DNA of 64,000 nt from Prochlorococcus sp. AG-363-P19 (GTDB lineage: Bacteria > Cyanobacteriota > Cyanobacteriia > PCC-6307 > Cyanobiaceae), in assembly GCA_003280055.1 (NCBI GenBank), contig QCGG01000001.1, positions 1-64,000 on the forward strand. Direction: 5' to 3'. Shown one piece after another: positions 46,132 to 55,217 of this stretch. The stretch's first letter is position 1, and every line of letters begins with the position of its first letter. The notes beneath the pieces are model-generated. The model did not search any database and was not told the origin of the DNA. It worked only from the letters and a program-made list of their open reading frames with translations. Made by a program: the position numbers and the translations under genes.

Positions 46132-47334
46132 ATGGATACTCAGGCTTTCAAGCGCTCATTGCACCATTCAGAAAGATATAACCGGCGTGGCTTTGGTTCG
46201 CCCGCAAAACGGGCACAAGAATTAGAAAAGGCTTATCAAAGTAGTTTGATAACTTCTATTCGTGATAATGGATATTCTTTGAAGCATGGAAGATTGCAGG
46301 TCAAATTGGCCGAAGCCTTCGGTTTTTGTTGGGGGGTTGAAAGAGCTGTTGCCATGGCATATGAAACCAGGCGACATTATCCGAATGATCGTATTTGGAT
46401 TACTAATGAAATCATTCATAACCCTTCAGTTAATGATCATCTAAGGGGGATGAATGTGCGGTTTATACCTGCAGTTGAAGGCGTAAAGGATTTCTCTGAG
46501 GTCACTGAAGGAGATGTCGTAATACTTCCAGCGTTTGGGGCGACAGTGCAGGAAATGCAGCTACTTCATGAGAGGGGCTGCCATATAATCGATACCACTT
46601 GCCCATGGGTATCAAAAGTCTGGCACACGGTAGAAAAGCATAAAAAACATACTTTTACTTCCATCATTCATGGGAAATTTAAACATGAAGAAACGTTAGC
46701 TACTAGTTCATTTGCAGGGACTTATCTTGTTGTTTTGGATCTTGAGGAGGCCCAATACGTTGCTAATTATATTCTTGGCAAAGAAGATCGAGAGACTTTC
46801 ATGGAGAGATTCGCTAATGCTTGTTCGCCAGGCTTTGATCCTGATAGGGACCTACAGCGTTTGGGCGTAGCCAATCAAACTACAATGTTGAAAAGTGAGA
46901 CAGAGGAAATAGGCCGATTATTTGAAAGAACGATGTTATCTAAATATGGTCCAGCTTCGCTAAGTAGCCATTTTCTTGCCTTTAATACAATTTGTGATGC
47001 TACTGAAGAACGGCAAGATGCAATGTTCTCATTGGTAGATGAGTCATTAGATCTTTTAGTTGTAATAGGTGGCTTTAATTCTTCTAATACTACTCATTTG
47101 CAAGAGATAGCTGTGAGTAAAGGCATTAGGTCTTTTCATATAGATACTCCCGAGCGGATTTCTGATCAAAATAGTATTACTCATAAACCCTTGGGCAAGG
47201 AAATGATTTGCGAGAACAATTTTTTACCTAAAGGTGATATTAATGTGGGGATAACTTCAGGGGCTTCTACGCCGGATAGGGTCGTGGAACATGTTATACA
47301 GAAAATAATTTCACTGAGTGATAAGAATATTTAG
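46132..47334 (+). CDS. ispH: 4-hydroxy-3-methylbut-2-enyl diphosphate reductase
   Basis: Last enzyme of the MEP isoprenoid pathway, with a 4Fe-4S cluster; it makes IPP and DMAPP. The three cluster cysteines are in [23 protein letters not shown] and [14 protein letters not shown], and the C-terminal TSGASTPD is present. At 400 residues it has the extra N-terminal segment of the cyanobacterial and plant type. It feeds carotenoid and chlorophyll-tail synthesis. It follows the amt1 terminator, so it has its own promoter or relies on read-through. Confidence 0.95.
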   Translation: MDTQAFKRSLHHSERYNRRGFGSPAKRAQELEKAYQSSLITSIRDNGYSLKHGRLQVKLAEAFGFCWGVERAVAMAYETRRHYPNDRIWITNEIIHNPSVNDHLRGMNVRFIPAVEGVKDFSEVTEGDVVILPAFGATVQEMQLLHERGCHIIDTTCPWVSKVWHTVEKHKKHTFTSIIHGKFKHEETLATSSFAGTYLVVLDLEEAQYVANYILGKEDRETFMERFANACSPGFDPDRDLQRLGVANQTTMLKSETEEIGRLFERTMLSKYGPASLSSHFLAFNTICDATEERQDAMFSLVDESLDLLVVIGGFNSSNTTHLQEIAVSKGIRSFHIDTPERISDQNSITHKPLGKEMICENNFLPKGDINVGITSGASTPDRVVEHVIQKIISLSDKNI

Positions 47335-47507
47335 ACCCAATTAATTTCCTTACTGTTTTACATTGTTTTGTTCTTTTTGACTTAATGAAGCATTTGCTCA
47401 AAATGTTTTTAGGCAATCTATTTTGAAATGGGTAGTAATTTGAACATCTTTGGAGCCCATAAACTCAATTTATTTCTATAAGATATGTGGTACAGAACTT
47501 AGAAAAG

Positions 47508-48089
47508 ATGCCCGACGCCGAAATCCCCCAGCCACAGGACCCACAAGTAGACATCTCTCCAAAGCTCAATGCGGCCTCTGCTCCTCAAAGGGTTGAGGTT
47601 GTAGTAGACAGTTCCTCTTCGGATAACACGGTCAACATCACAGGAGAGTTGGCCATTTTTGTTTTGCGCATTCTTGTTAGCTTGATGATGATTCATCATG
47701 GCCTTGAGAAGTTTCAGGATCCCCAGGGGTTTTCTGAATTTGTGGTTGGGAAATTTTTTGGTTTCCTTCCAGGGGATCCAATTATTTGGACATTTGCTGC
47801 TGCTGCCACACAGGTTGTATGCCCTATAGGTTTAGCAATAGGCTTTTTCCCAAGACTTTCAGCTCTGGGTTTGCTTTCTACGATGTTATTTGCGATTCCA
47901 TTTCATTTGCTTGATACGGGCTTAGAAGGATTCCCATTGGCTGTTGTTGAAGCCCACAACTATGCTTTTGAGCCAGCGGCTGTATATGCAGCAATATTTT
48001 TCTATTTTCTTTGTGCAGGGCCAGGAAGACTTTCTGCAGCCAGAAAGACAAACAAGATTACTTATTACCCACAAAAAAAAGTTAATTAA
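47508..48089 (+). CDS. DoxX-family membrane protein
   Basis: A 193-residue protein with a polar N terminus (about 50 residues, rich in Pro, Ser and Val) followed by four membrane segments typical of DoxX (VLRILVSLMMIHHGLEKFQ with a characteristic HHG, then FPRLSALGLLSTMLF). The role of DoxX proteins is poorly known. The ATG at 47508 is favoured; the frame also opens at a GTG seven codons earlier. Single gene downstream of ispH. Confidence 0.75.
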   Translation: MPDAEIPQPQDPQVDISPKLNAASAPQRVEVVVDSSSSDNTVNITGELAIFVLRILVSLMMIHHGLEKFQDPQGFSEFVVGKFFGFLPGDPIIWTFAAAATQVVCPIGLAIGFFPRLSALGLLSTMLFAIPFHLLDTGLEGFPLAVVEAHNYAFEPAAVYAAIFFYFLCAGPGRLSAARKTNKITYYPQKKVN

Positions 48090-48117
48090 ACTCTAAACTG
48101 AAAAATTTATTTATTTA

Positions 48118-48150
48118 TTAATATCCCTCTATGTCTTAAGTTGATATTAA
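48118..48150. terminator. Weak hairpin between convergent DoxX and purH genes
   Basis: TTAATATC pairs with GATATTAA over 8 bp, loop of 17 bases, without a T tract. It lies between two convergent gene ends. Confidence 0.3.
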
Positions 48151-48195
48151 TATTAGTTCTCTCTATGAATTTTAACATTAGCTTTTCTCCTGATA

Positions 48196-49758
48196 CTAAT
48201 GTAGGAAATGACGCTTTCCTGTCAAAATCATTGTTAGCCCAAGCTCATTACATGCATTGATAGAATCTTTATCTCTAATGCTTCCTCCAGGTTGAATTAT
48301 TGCTTTGATGCCATACTCAGCTGCAAGGCGAACAGTATCATCAAATGGGAAAAAACCGTCACTTGAGAGTACTGCCCCTTCTGATTTATTGCCGCAAGCT
48401 TCGATGGCAATTTTGGCAGCTCCTACTCTATTCATTTGCCCTGCTCCTATTCCGAGAGTTTGTCCATCTTTTGCAATTAATATCGCATTAGATCTAACAT
48501 GTTTTACTACATTCCAAGCGAATAGCATATCTTTTTCTTCTTGAGGAATTGGTCTTCGATTAGTTGCAACCTCCCAAAGACCACTTTCCGTTTTTTTATT
48601 ATCTTGATCTTGAATCAGCATTCCTCCAAGAATACTTCTTATGTGCTGACTACTTGAATTCTTAATTACTTGTTCATTTAACTCTAGTAAACGCAAGTTG
48701 CTTTTTTGAGAGAGGATTTTTACGGCTTCTTTTGAAAAGCTCGGTGCCACAACACATTCAAGAAAAAGTTTAGTTAATTCTTTAGATGTTGTTTCATCAA
48801 CAATTGTATTTAGGGCAACTATTCCCCCAAATGCACTTATTGGATCGGCATTTAGGGCTTTGATAAATGCTTTAGAAAGATCCTTATCGACAGCTACTCC
48901 ACATGGGTTTGTGTGCTTAATGATTACTGCCGTGGGTTGATGGGCTTTATCAATACGGCTGGTTCCATAGCCGAATTCCCGCACAGTCAATAAAGCCGCA
49001 TCAAGATCTAGCAAGTTATTTGTACTTAGTTCTTTGCCTTGCAGTTGCTTAGCAGCTCCCCAGCCAGAATTCTTTTCGCTGTACCAAGAAGCTTTTTGAT
49101 GGGGGTTTTCCCCATAACGAAGATTTTGCTTCAGAGGGATGGCTGCAAGCCATTGTGATGTCTTTGTAGAGGACTGATCCTGGAGCCATTTACTGATTGC
49201 TAAGTCATAGGAAGCAGTATGTTCAAAAGCCTCAAGAGCAAGCCTTCGCCTCATTTCTTGATCAATATGACCATTTCCTTCTTTAAGTGCTTGGAGAAAG
49301 CCTTCATATTGATCAGGCTTTGTTAGTACGGATACATGCAGGTGATTCTTTGCAGCGGCTCTGACCAAAGTTGGCCCTCCAATATCAATGTTTTCAATTG
49401 CTGTAGAAAAATTCGTTGATGGATTAGCGATCGTTTCACTAAATGGATAGAGGTTTACGACAACGAGATCAATTGGATCAATTTTTTGTGTCTTCAGATC
49501 TGCTTCATGTGAAGGCTCCCCTCTTTTGGCGAGAATGCCTCCATGGATCCTGGGATGGAGGGTCTTGACTCTTCCTTCTAGGATTTCTGGAGCACCAGTA
49601 TGATCAGCGACTCGTACAACAGGGAGCCTTGCTTCTTCTAATACCTTTGCTGTCCCACCACTCGATAAGAGCTTGAATCCATAAATTTGATGCAGGGTTT
49701 TTGCTAAAGGCACCAAGCCCCTTTTGTCAGATACGCTCAATAAGGCAGTTGAAGACAT
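48196..49758 (-). CDS. purH: Bifunctional AICAR formyltransferase / IMP cyclohydrolase
   Basis: Catalyses the last two steps of IMP synthesis. The N-terminal IMP cyclohydrolase domain begins [11 protein letters not shown] with GGTAKVL and [17 protein letters not shown], and the C-terminal formyltransferase domain has [21 protein letters not shown] and VSAFGGI-like [13 protein letters not shown]. The ATG at 49758 gives 520 residues; the open frame extends 10 residues further to a TTG. Single gene, minus strand, divergent from the esterase gene. Confidence 0.95.
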   Translation of the reverse strand: MSSTALLSVSDKRGLVPLAKTLHQIYGFKLLSSGGTAKVLEEARLPVVRVADHTGAPEILEGRVKTLHPRIHGGILAKRGEPSHEADLKTQKIDPIDLVVVNLYPFSETIANPSTNFSTAIENIDIGGPTLVRAAAKNHLHVSVLTKPDQYEGFLQALKEGNGHIDQEMRRRLALEAFEHTASYDLAISKWLQDQSSTKTSQWLAAIPLKQNLRYGENPHQKASWYSEKNSGWGAAKQLQGKELSTNNLLDLDAALLTVREFGYGTSRIDKAHQPTAVIIKHTNPCGVAVDKDLSKAFIKALNADPISAFGGIVALNTIVDETTSKELTKLFLECVVAPSFSKEAVKILSQKSNLRLLELNEQVIKNSSSQHIRSILGGMLIQDQDNKKTESGLWEVATNRRPIPQEEKDMLFAWNVVKHVRSNAILIAKDGQTLGIGAGQMNRVGAAKIAIEACGNKSEGAVLSSDGFFPFDDTVRLAAEYGIKAIIQPGGSIRDKDSINACNELGLTMILTGKRHFLH

Positions 49759-49815
49759 CGGAGGGTATACAAAGTTTTTCTTGGCCAACCAACCCTAACT
49801 TTTGGACCTGTTTTT

Positions 49816-50424
49816 TTGACTACAGACCTCTTGTGTAATAGCCCTATAGGGGCATCTAGAAGATTGGTGCTCTTACATGGATGGGGAGCAGATGTTGATG
49901 ATCTAATGCCCTTAGGTAAGACCCTTGTGGAGGAGATCCCTTCCCTTGTGGAATTGATAGCACTTCGTGCTCCGCAAAATCATCCAAGTGGTAATGGGCG
50001 GCAGTGGTATGGGTTGTACCCTCCGGATTGGGATGTTGTTCCAGCTGTTGTTGAAGAATTAAAAGGAAGGTTGCGCAACCTTGAGACTGAAAACATTCCT
50101 TTGCAAAAGACAGTTTTATTTGGCTTCTCTCAAGGAGGCGCAATGGCAATTGCAGGTTGCAAGGATCTTCCACTTGCAGGGTTAATTGTTTGCAGCGGCT
50201 ACCCTCACCCCCAGTGGATGCCGTCAAAGACTATGCCACCAGTATATATTTTTCATGGTAAATCTGACGATATAGTTCCCGTTGAGGCGGCAACTCAGCT
50301 AGCAACTGCTTTTCAAAAGAAAAACATTCAGTACAATCTATGCCTATTTGAAGGTGGACATGGAATTCCTAATGAAATTACCCCACATATTCGAAACGCA
50401 GTTAAAAGTTTGTTTTTGAAATAA
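49816..50424 (+). CDS. Phospholipase/carboxylesterase-family hydrolase
   Basis: A 202-residue alpha/beta hydrolase of the Abhydrolase_2 (carboxylesterase/acyl-protein thioesterase) family. The oxyanion strand LVLLHGWGADVDDL, the nucleophile elbow GFSQGGAMA, the aspartate in GKSDDIVP and the histidine in EGGHGIPNEI complete the triad. The start is TTG, with no better candidate. The substrate is unknown. It is divergent from purH. Confidence 0.82.
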   Translation: MTTDLLCNSPIGASRRLVLLHGWGADVDDLMPLGKTLVEEIPSLVELIALRAPQNHPSGNGRQWYGLYPPDWDVVPAVVEELKGRLRNLETENIPLQKTVLFGFSQGGAMAIAGCKDLPLAGLIVCSGYPHPQWMPSKTMPPVYIFHGKSDDIVPVEAATQLATAFQKKNIQYNLCLFEGGHGIPNEITPHIRNAVKSLFLK

Positions 50425-50441
50425 GCCTTTTAACTTAGCGC

Positions 50442-50810
50442 TTAGACAAAGGCATATTCGTACTCTTCAATTTCTTCCCAGTCATCAGCTGCAAGTTCTA
50501 ACCCTTCAAACATGTTTTCTTCACCTACGGCGTCAACTATGGTTCTTAAAGAAGGGAACAGGAAATGGTTCTCTTCGGCATATTGGGCACTGAATAATCC
50601 CTTTTCGCCCCAGAAAAAGCGATCGGTAGTGTGCTCGTTTCTACGTACGTTAACTAGTGCGGGTGATTTAAGGCCTGCTTCTGCGATATAACGGCGAGCA
50701 GCTGTAACAGGTTTGTGTTCACCTGTTTCAAGATGGTATGTCGCAACATGTGCCAGCACTCTTTGACCAGCAAGTCTTCTTCTGCTAATCCTCTTGCGTT
50801 TTTTAGACAT
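50442..50810 (-). CDS. DUF3155 protein
   Basis: A 122-residue protein with a very basic N terminus (MSKKRKRISRRRLAGQRVL) and an acidic C terminus (DDWEEIEEYEYAFV), matching the cyanobacterial DUF3155 family. The function is unknown; the basic head suggests nucleic-acid binding. The upstream leader contains a nested inverted repeat (50867-50920). It converges with the esterase gene. Confidence 0.78.
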   Translation of the reverse strand: MSKKRKRISRRRLAGQRVLAHVATYHLETGEHKPVTAARRYIAEAGLKSPALVNVRRNEHTTDRFFWGEKGLFSAQYAEENHFLFPSLRTIVDAVGEENMFEGLELAADDWEEIEEYEYAFV

Positions 50811-51153
50811 TGAATTTGAGCTCCTATGTGGGGATAGAGATCGAGAGATTTAATTTGAAGGGCATCTTTAAGGCTCACAAAAATGTTGAGTGTTGAATTA
50901 ATCAAACACTTAGCCTTAAAAACGAACCGTCTATTTGGCTGATCAGGAACCTGCTTTAAAGCGAGGGATTAATCTTCCTCTGCAGTAGCTTTGATAGCAC
51001 TTTTTGTGCAGGGTGTGCCGCGAGGCCATTTTGCAAGTGCCTTATTAGCAGGTGTTTATTCTGGTCGTTATGAACATCTTAATACTTTTTTCTGATTTTT
51101 CAAGCTCCTTGGCCGAATTGATCTTTTCTAGCTTTGGGGCCTAGGTATTTTCT
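50811..51153. other. 343-base gene-free region between DUF3155 and a histidine kinase gene
   Basis: Divergent spacer that should hold both promoters. It contains a nested inverted repeat at 50867-50920 and a short open frame at 50991-51095 on the plus strand, both treated in the findings. No tRNA is seen. Confidence 0.5.
50867..50920 (-). repeat. Nested inverted repeat upstream of DUF3155
   Basis: The outer arms TTTAAGGCT and AGCCTTAAA pair over 9 bp; inside, GTGTTGA and TCAAACAC pair with one bulge. In the DUF3155 direction it would lie in the 5' leader, about 57 bases before the start codon. It may be a leader structure or a terminator-like element. Confidence 0.45.
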
Positions 51154-52278
51154 ATGGAGCTTTCCGATCGGTTCCTTAATTTGGTGCAAAAGCAACTCAG
51201 CTCCTTCCAGGCAGATGAGCAGTTATCCCATATTGTCTTTTATGTAGCCCAATCGATACCTGGGAAGCCTCCCAGTCTTGAGGCGATTGCGCAATGGCCT
51301 GATCTGGGTAAAACATTGCCATCAGTTGAGGCTGATTCGGACTTGCGAGAACCTTCACCATATAGAAGGTGGTATCCCTTACAAGAAGGGCAGATTATTC
51401 TTGGAGTTTTAAGGGTCGAGTGTCTTCCTTCTTCGGTGTTTTGGCCAGACTCATTGGATGAAAAAATTCAGTCCTCGGCTTTGGTCTTGGCCCATTGCTT
51501 GAGTTTGGAAGTTGAAAGAAACAAATTGATTGAGGAATTAAGTCAGCACCGTAAACAAATCAGCTTGATGGTGCATCAGTTGCGAAACCCTTTGTCAGCA
51601 TTGAGAACTTATGCAGAATTATTATTAAGACGATTGGGGCCTGACAACCGAAACCTTAATTTGGTTGAAGGGGTTTTGACCGAGCAAGCCCAACTGGATA
51701 GGTATATCTCTGGATTAGAAATTCTTGGAAGCTCTGGCACTCCGATAAGCCAAGGGGATCAAGCAGGCCTTTTGTTGCCTCCTCTTTTACCTGAAGGGGT
51801 TGACTCGACTTTTCGCGCTTTATTGGCCCCGTTAATTGATCGTGCATCTGCCACCGCAAAGTTGCAAGGGCGTCAATGGCAAGGGCCTTCTTATTGGCCT
51901 GATTGGAGTGAGCAATCCTGTCAGTCAAACAATGGGGCTCTTTCGGAAATCCTTGCCAATCTTTTGGAAAATGCTTTTAGGTATAGCCCCTTAGGTTGCA
52001 CATTAGGCTTAAGAATGCTTGATGAGGGATTAGTTGTTTGGGATGAAGGAACTGAAATTCCAATTCACGAGCGGGAAAGTATTTTCAATCGTGGCTTTAG
52101 AGGGGAAGTTGGTAAAAAAACATCGGGAAGTGGCCTTGGTCTTGCCCTGGCAAAGGACTTGGTTAAGCAGATTGGAGGCAGTCTGGAATTAGTAATTCCT
52201 CCTAGGTTGGTAAATTCAGAGCTTCCTAAAAAGGGGAATGCTTTTTTGGTTAAATTATTGGTAGAGAAAGACCCATAA
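51154..52278 (+). CDS. Sensor histidine kinase (Hik2/CSK-like)
   Basis: A 374-residue soluble kinase. The first 120 residues look like a divergent GAF-type sensor; a coiled linker follows. The H box is MVHQLRNPLSALRT (His141), the N box LANLLENAFRYSP (Asn273), the G1 box WDEGTEIP (296-303) and the G2 box GSGLGLAL (325-332). The HQLRNPL form is that of Hik2 and the plastid kinase CSK, which sense plastoquinone redox state and salt. No response regulator is adjacent. The second glycine of the G1 box is replaced by glutamate. It overlaps cobS by 29 bases in convergent orientation. Confidence 0.8.
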   Translation: MELSDRFLNLVQKQLSSFQADEQLSHIVFYVAQSIPGKPPSLEAIAQWPDLGKTLPSVEADSDLREPSPYRRWYPLQEGQIILGVLRVECLPSSVFWPDSLDEKIQSSALVLAHCLSLEVERNKLIEELSQHRKQISLMVHQLRNPLSALRTYAELLLRRLGPDNRNLNLVEGVLTEQAQLDRYISGLEILGSSGTPISQGDQAGLLLPPLLPEGVDSTFRALLAPLIDRASATAKLQGRQWQGPSYWPDWSEQSCQSNNGALSEILANLLENAFRYSPLGCTLGLRMLDEGLVVWDEGTEIPIHERESIFNRGFRGEVGKKTSGSGLGLALAKDLVKQIGGSLELVIPPRLVNSELPKKGNAFLVKLLVEKDP

Positions 52279-53017
52279 ATAGGAGCATTAATGTTTCTAC
52301 TAATATTAAAGATGCTCCATAACTATCACCAGAATGTCCTTGAAGACGATTACCTAGATATTTAGGTACTACATAGCTAAAAATAATACCAAATCCAATT
52401 GAGATTAGAAGGTATAAACGGAAAGAAAAGGTTATAGAGACTGAAAATATTGCTATTAAGATACAACCTAAAATAATCAGTGAAGGGATTGAATCTTTTG
52501 CACCATTGAAATTTTCTTTATGGAAAGAGGATTTCCCGTTCACTTTTAGGTAGGGGAAATTATTCATTGCCCAAAGAGGCGCACATCTTCCAAAGTAAGC
52601 ACTTATCGGCAAGGCAACAATCGCCATATGGTCTAATTTTAATAATGCTGCAATTTGAAAAATTAGAACGATACAAAAAGCTTGAATTCCAATTGCCCCT
52701 ATGCGACTATCGTTCATTGCATCTATGCAGCGCTCTTGGCCTGCACCGATTCCATCAAATGTATCCATAAGTCCGTCGACATGTATACCACCTGTTATCC
52801 ACACACCAAGGCCAATCACTATCAGTGAGGTCGAGTTGTTAGGCCAATCAAAATAACTTAATAGGATCCAGATTCCAGATTGAATGAGCCCTATTAATAT
52901 CCCAATCAATGGTGCAAACCTAGCTATGTGTCTGAAGCCTGGCTTCAAACCTTTTGGCAAGGGAATGATTGAGTAAAAGATCAATGCTCCAGCAAGATCT
53001 CTTAGCCAACTTTGCAT
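52250..53017 (-). CDS. cobS: Adenosylcobinamide-GDP ribazoletransferase (cobalamin synthase)
   Basis: Membrane enzyme that joins the lower ligand to adenosylcobinamide-GDP at the end of B12 synthesis. The motif GGIHVDGLMDTFDGIGAG with its aspartates is the signature. There are five to six membrane segments over 255 residues. It needs an adenosylated substrate, which is relevant to the unusual CobO-like protein at 25571-26194. It is divergent from tgt and convergent with the kinase gene. Confidence 0.9.
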   Translation of the reverse strand: MQSWLRDLAGALIFYSIIPLPKGLKPGFRHIARFAPLIGILIGLIQSGIWILLSYFDWPNNSTSLIVIGLGVWITGGIHVDGLMDTFDGIGAGQERCIDAMNDSRIGAIGIQAFCIVLIFQIAALLKLDHMAIVALPISAYFGRCAPLWAMNNFPYLKVNGKSSFHKENFNGAKDSIPSLIILGCILIAIFSVSITFSFRLYLLISIGFGIIFSYVVPKYLGNRLQGHSGDSYGASLILVETLMLLFMGLSLPII

Positions 53018-53118
53018 AATGTTGAAAGAATGTAGTTCTGCGTCTCCCCCCAGTAAAAAGTTAGTTCTAATGAATTCTTTTTGGGTGCAGAGCTTTAGGT
53101 AAACAATTTATTTGACTA

Positions 53119-54237
53119 GTGTTTGAATTTCAGATCCAATCTCAATGTCTTAACACCAGTGCCCGCGTGGGTTGTTTTCACACTCCCCATGGGATTGTTT
53201 CCACCCCTCGCTTTATGCCTGTAGGGACTTTGGCGACTGTAAAAGGGATTAGCGCTTCTCAATTGGCTGAAACTGGCGCTGAAATGGTTCTAGCAAATAC
53301 GTTTCATTTGCATCTTCAACCAGGCGAGAAAGTTATTTCAGATGCTGGAGGAATCCACAAGTTTATGGGTTGGAATAGTCCAGTGCTTACTGATTCAGGG
53401 GGATTTCAGGTATTTAGCCTTTCACATTTAAATAAAGTTGACGATCAAGGCGTAACCTTTCGCAGTCCTCGTGATGGCTCTGAAATTGAGTTAACTCCAG
53501 AAAGGGCTATCGAAATTCAGATGGCTCTTGGTGCTGATGTTGTAATGGCTTTTGATCAATGCCCTCCCTTTCCCGCAACTGAAACTGAGATTGCAGATGC
53601 TTGTACTAGGACTCATCATTGGCTTGAACGTTCTGTAAAGGCCCATAACTGTTCTGAACAGGCCTTGTTTGGGATTGTCCAAGGAGGTTGCAATAAGTCT
53701 TTGCGAGAGCTCAGTGCAAAAATTGTATCTAGCTTTGATCTGCCTGGAATCGCTATTGGGGGAGTTAGCGTTGGAGAGCCCGTCGAGCAAATTCACAACG
53801 TCATTAGGCATGTAACTCCTTTACTGCCAATTGATCGTCCACGCTATCTAATGGGGATAGGGAGCTTGCGAGAGATTGCAATTGCTGTTGCAAATGGCAT
53901 AGATCTTTTTGATTGTGTCTTGCCAACGCGACTTGGTCGGCATGGCAATGCTTTGGTAGGAGGGGAGAGATGGAATATGCGTAATGCGCGCTTCAGAAAT
54001 GACCACCGTCCTCTAGATGACAGTTGCAAATGTTTTGCTTGTACTAACCACACACGTTCTTATTTACATCATTTGATTCGCAGTGAAGAGATTCTTGGTT
54101 TGACACTTTTAAGTATTCATAACATTACCCATCTCCTTAGATTTACCACTGCTATTGGCTTGGCAATACGAGAAGGATATTTTGCAGAGGATTTCGCTCC
54201 TTGGGATAACCACTCTTCGGCTTGCAACACGTGGTAA
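53119..54237 (+). CDS. tgt: Queuine tRNA-ribosyltransferase
   Basis: Exchanges guanine-34 for the queuosine precursor preQ1 in GUN-anticodon tRNAs. Seen: [24 protein letters not shown] with the general-acid aspartate, [11 protein letters not shown], the nucleophile in [12 protein letters not shown], and the zinc site [17 protein letters not shown]. The 372-residue length is normal. psbK follows 31 bases later. Confidence 0.95.
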   Translation: MFEFQIQSQCLNTSARVGCFHTPHGIVSTPRFMPVGTLATVKGISASQLAETGAEMVLANTFHLHLQPGEKVISDAGGIHKFMGWNSPVLTDSGGFQVFSLSHLNKVDDQGVTFRSPRDGSEIELTPERAIEIQMALGADVVMAFDQCPPFPATETEIADACTRTHHWLERSVKAHNCSEQALFGIVQGGCNKSLRELSAKIVSSFDLPGIAIGGVSVGEPVEQIHNVIRHVTPLLPIDRPRYLMGIGSLREIAIAVANGIDLFDCVLPTRLGRHGNALVGGERWNMRNARFRNDHRPLDDSCKCFACTNHTRSYLHHLIRSEEILGLTLLSIHNITHLLRFTTAIGLAIREGYFAEDFAPWDNHSSACNTW

Positions 54238-54268
54238 GGTCGTTCAAAAGTCAACTAGCTCTTTAGGA

Positions 54269-54412
54269 ATGGCCGTCTTGACAATCGACTTGCTGGCCAA
54301 ACTGCCTGAGGCATATCAGGCGTTTGCACCAACCGTAGACGTGTTACCACTCATCCCAATAGGCTTCTTCCTACTTGTTTTTGTTTGGCAGGCAGCTGTT
54401 GGGTTTAAGTAA
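54269..54412 (+). CDS. psbK: Photosystem II protein PsbK
   Basis: A 47-residue single-span subunit: [19 protein letters not shown] precursor part, then [14 protein letters not shown] and the [10 protein letters not shown] end. The length and C terminus are diagnostic. It lies just downstream of tgt on the same strand, as is common in picocyanobacteria. Confidence 0.95.
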   Translation: MAVLTIDLLAKLPEAYQAFAPTVDVLPLIPIGFFLLVFVWQAAVGFK

Positions 54413-54418
54413 CCAGCT

Positions 54419-54437
54419 TCAATACTTTTTGTATTGA
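54419..54437. terminator. Hairpin shared by psbK and the WecG/TagA gene
   Basis: TCAATAC and GTATTGA pair over 7 bp with a TTTTT loop. It begins 7 bases after the psbK stop and contains the stop and last codons of the minus-strand glycosyltransferase gene. Bidirectional use is plausible, but the stem is short. Confidence 0.4.
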
Positions 54438-55162
54438 GACTGACTTAAGACCTTGAGAAGAAAAGCGGGGAGAGAAAGCATTCTTCTCCAGCGCTTTGGC
54501 TCTTTTATGAGCCTGTAGAACCATTCACTTTGGTTCTGTACCATCCATTTTGGTGCTCTTTTTTTGGTGCCTGCCCATACATCAAAGCTGCCCCCGACGC
54601 CTATCCAAAGTCCTGGCAAGCCTTGCCTTACACGCTTTGACCAAACCTCCTGTGTAGGCGTTCCAAGTGCCACAAGAACCAGGTCAGGGCTTGATTCTTG
54701 AAGGCCCTTTTCTGCCTCCAGCCAACTTTGACTGGTTTGGTATCCATGCAGGGCAAGAACTATCTGGAGATTTGGCATTTCTCCAAGAAGGTTCTCTTGC
54801 AGTTGAATCATTACTTCAGGCGCTGAACCCACCAAGGCAACTTTCCATTTATTTTGTTCGGCATAGTTGAGTAGAGATTTTGCTAGTTCAATTCCTGTAG
54901 TTCTATGGACTTGCATTCCTTGTCTCCGGAGTGCCCAAGCAACTCCAGCGCCATCAGGAATTATTAGGTCGGCTGAATTAATAGCTTCAAGAAATTCAAC
55001 GTCATTTTTTGCTGCCATTATCATTTCGGCATTAATTGTGACTATTTGTCCACCGCCTGAATGATGAAGAAGAATTGATTCCCCTAGAACATCCTTGCAG
55101 ACATCAACTGGAATCCCCAGAAGGCTGCATCTTTGACAATTGTGTGGGCCTTTAATGGCCAT
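54419..55162 (-). CDS. WecG/TagA/CpsF-family glycosyltransferase
   Basis: A 247-residue GT26 enzyme that adds a sugar to a lipid-linked primer in surface-polysaccharide synthesis. Landmarks: TINAEMIMAA, SADLIIPDGAGVAWA, VALVGSAPEVM, VLVALGTPTQEVW and the GVGGSFDVWAGTKKRAP region. It could act on the product of the lipid-carrier transferase at 38251-39375. It converges with psbK. Confidence 0.85.
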   Translation of the reverse strand: MAIKGPHNCQRCSLLGIPVDVCKDVLGESILLHHSGGGQIVTINAEMIMAAKNDVEFLEAINSADLIIPDGAGVAWALRRQGMQVHRTTGIELAKSLLNYAEQNKWKVALVGSAPEVMIQLQENLLGEMPNLQIVLALHGYQTSQSWLEAEKGLQESSPDLVLVALGTPTQEVWSKRVRQGLPGLWIGVGGSFDVWAGTKKRAPKWMVQNQSEWFYRLIKEPKRWRRMLSLPAFLLKVLSQSQYKKY

Positions 55163-55217
55163 ACCTTTTGGGCTCTAGGAGTTTGTAGAAAGGTGGATCT
55201 TTGCAATGAGCATATTG

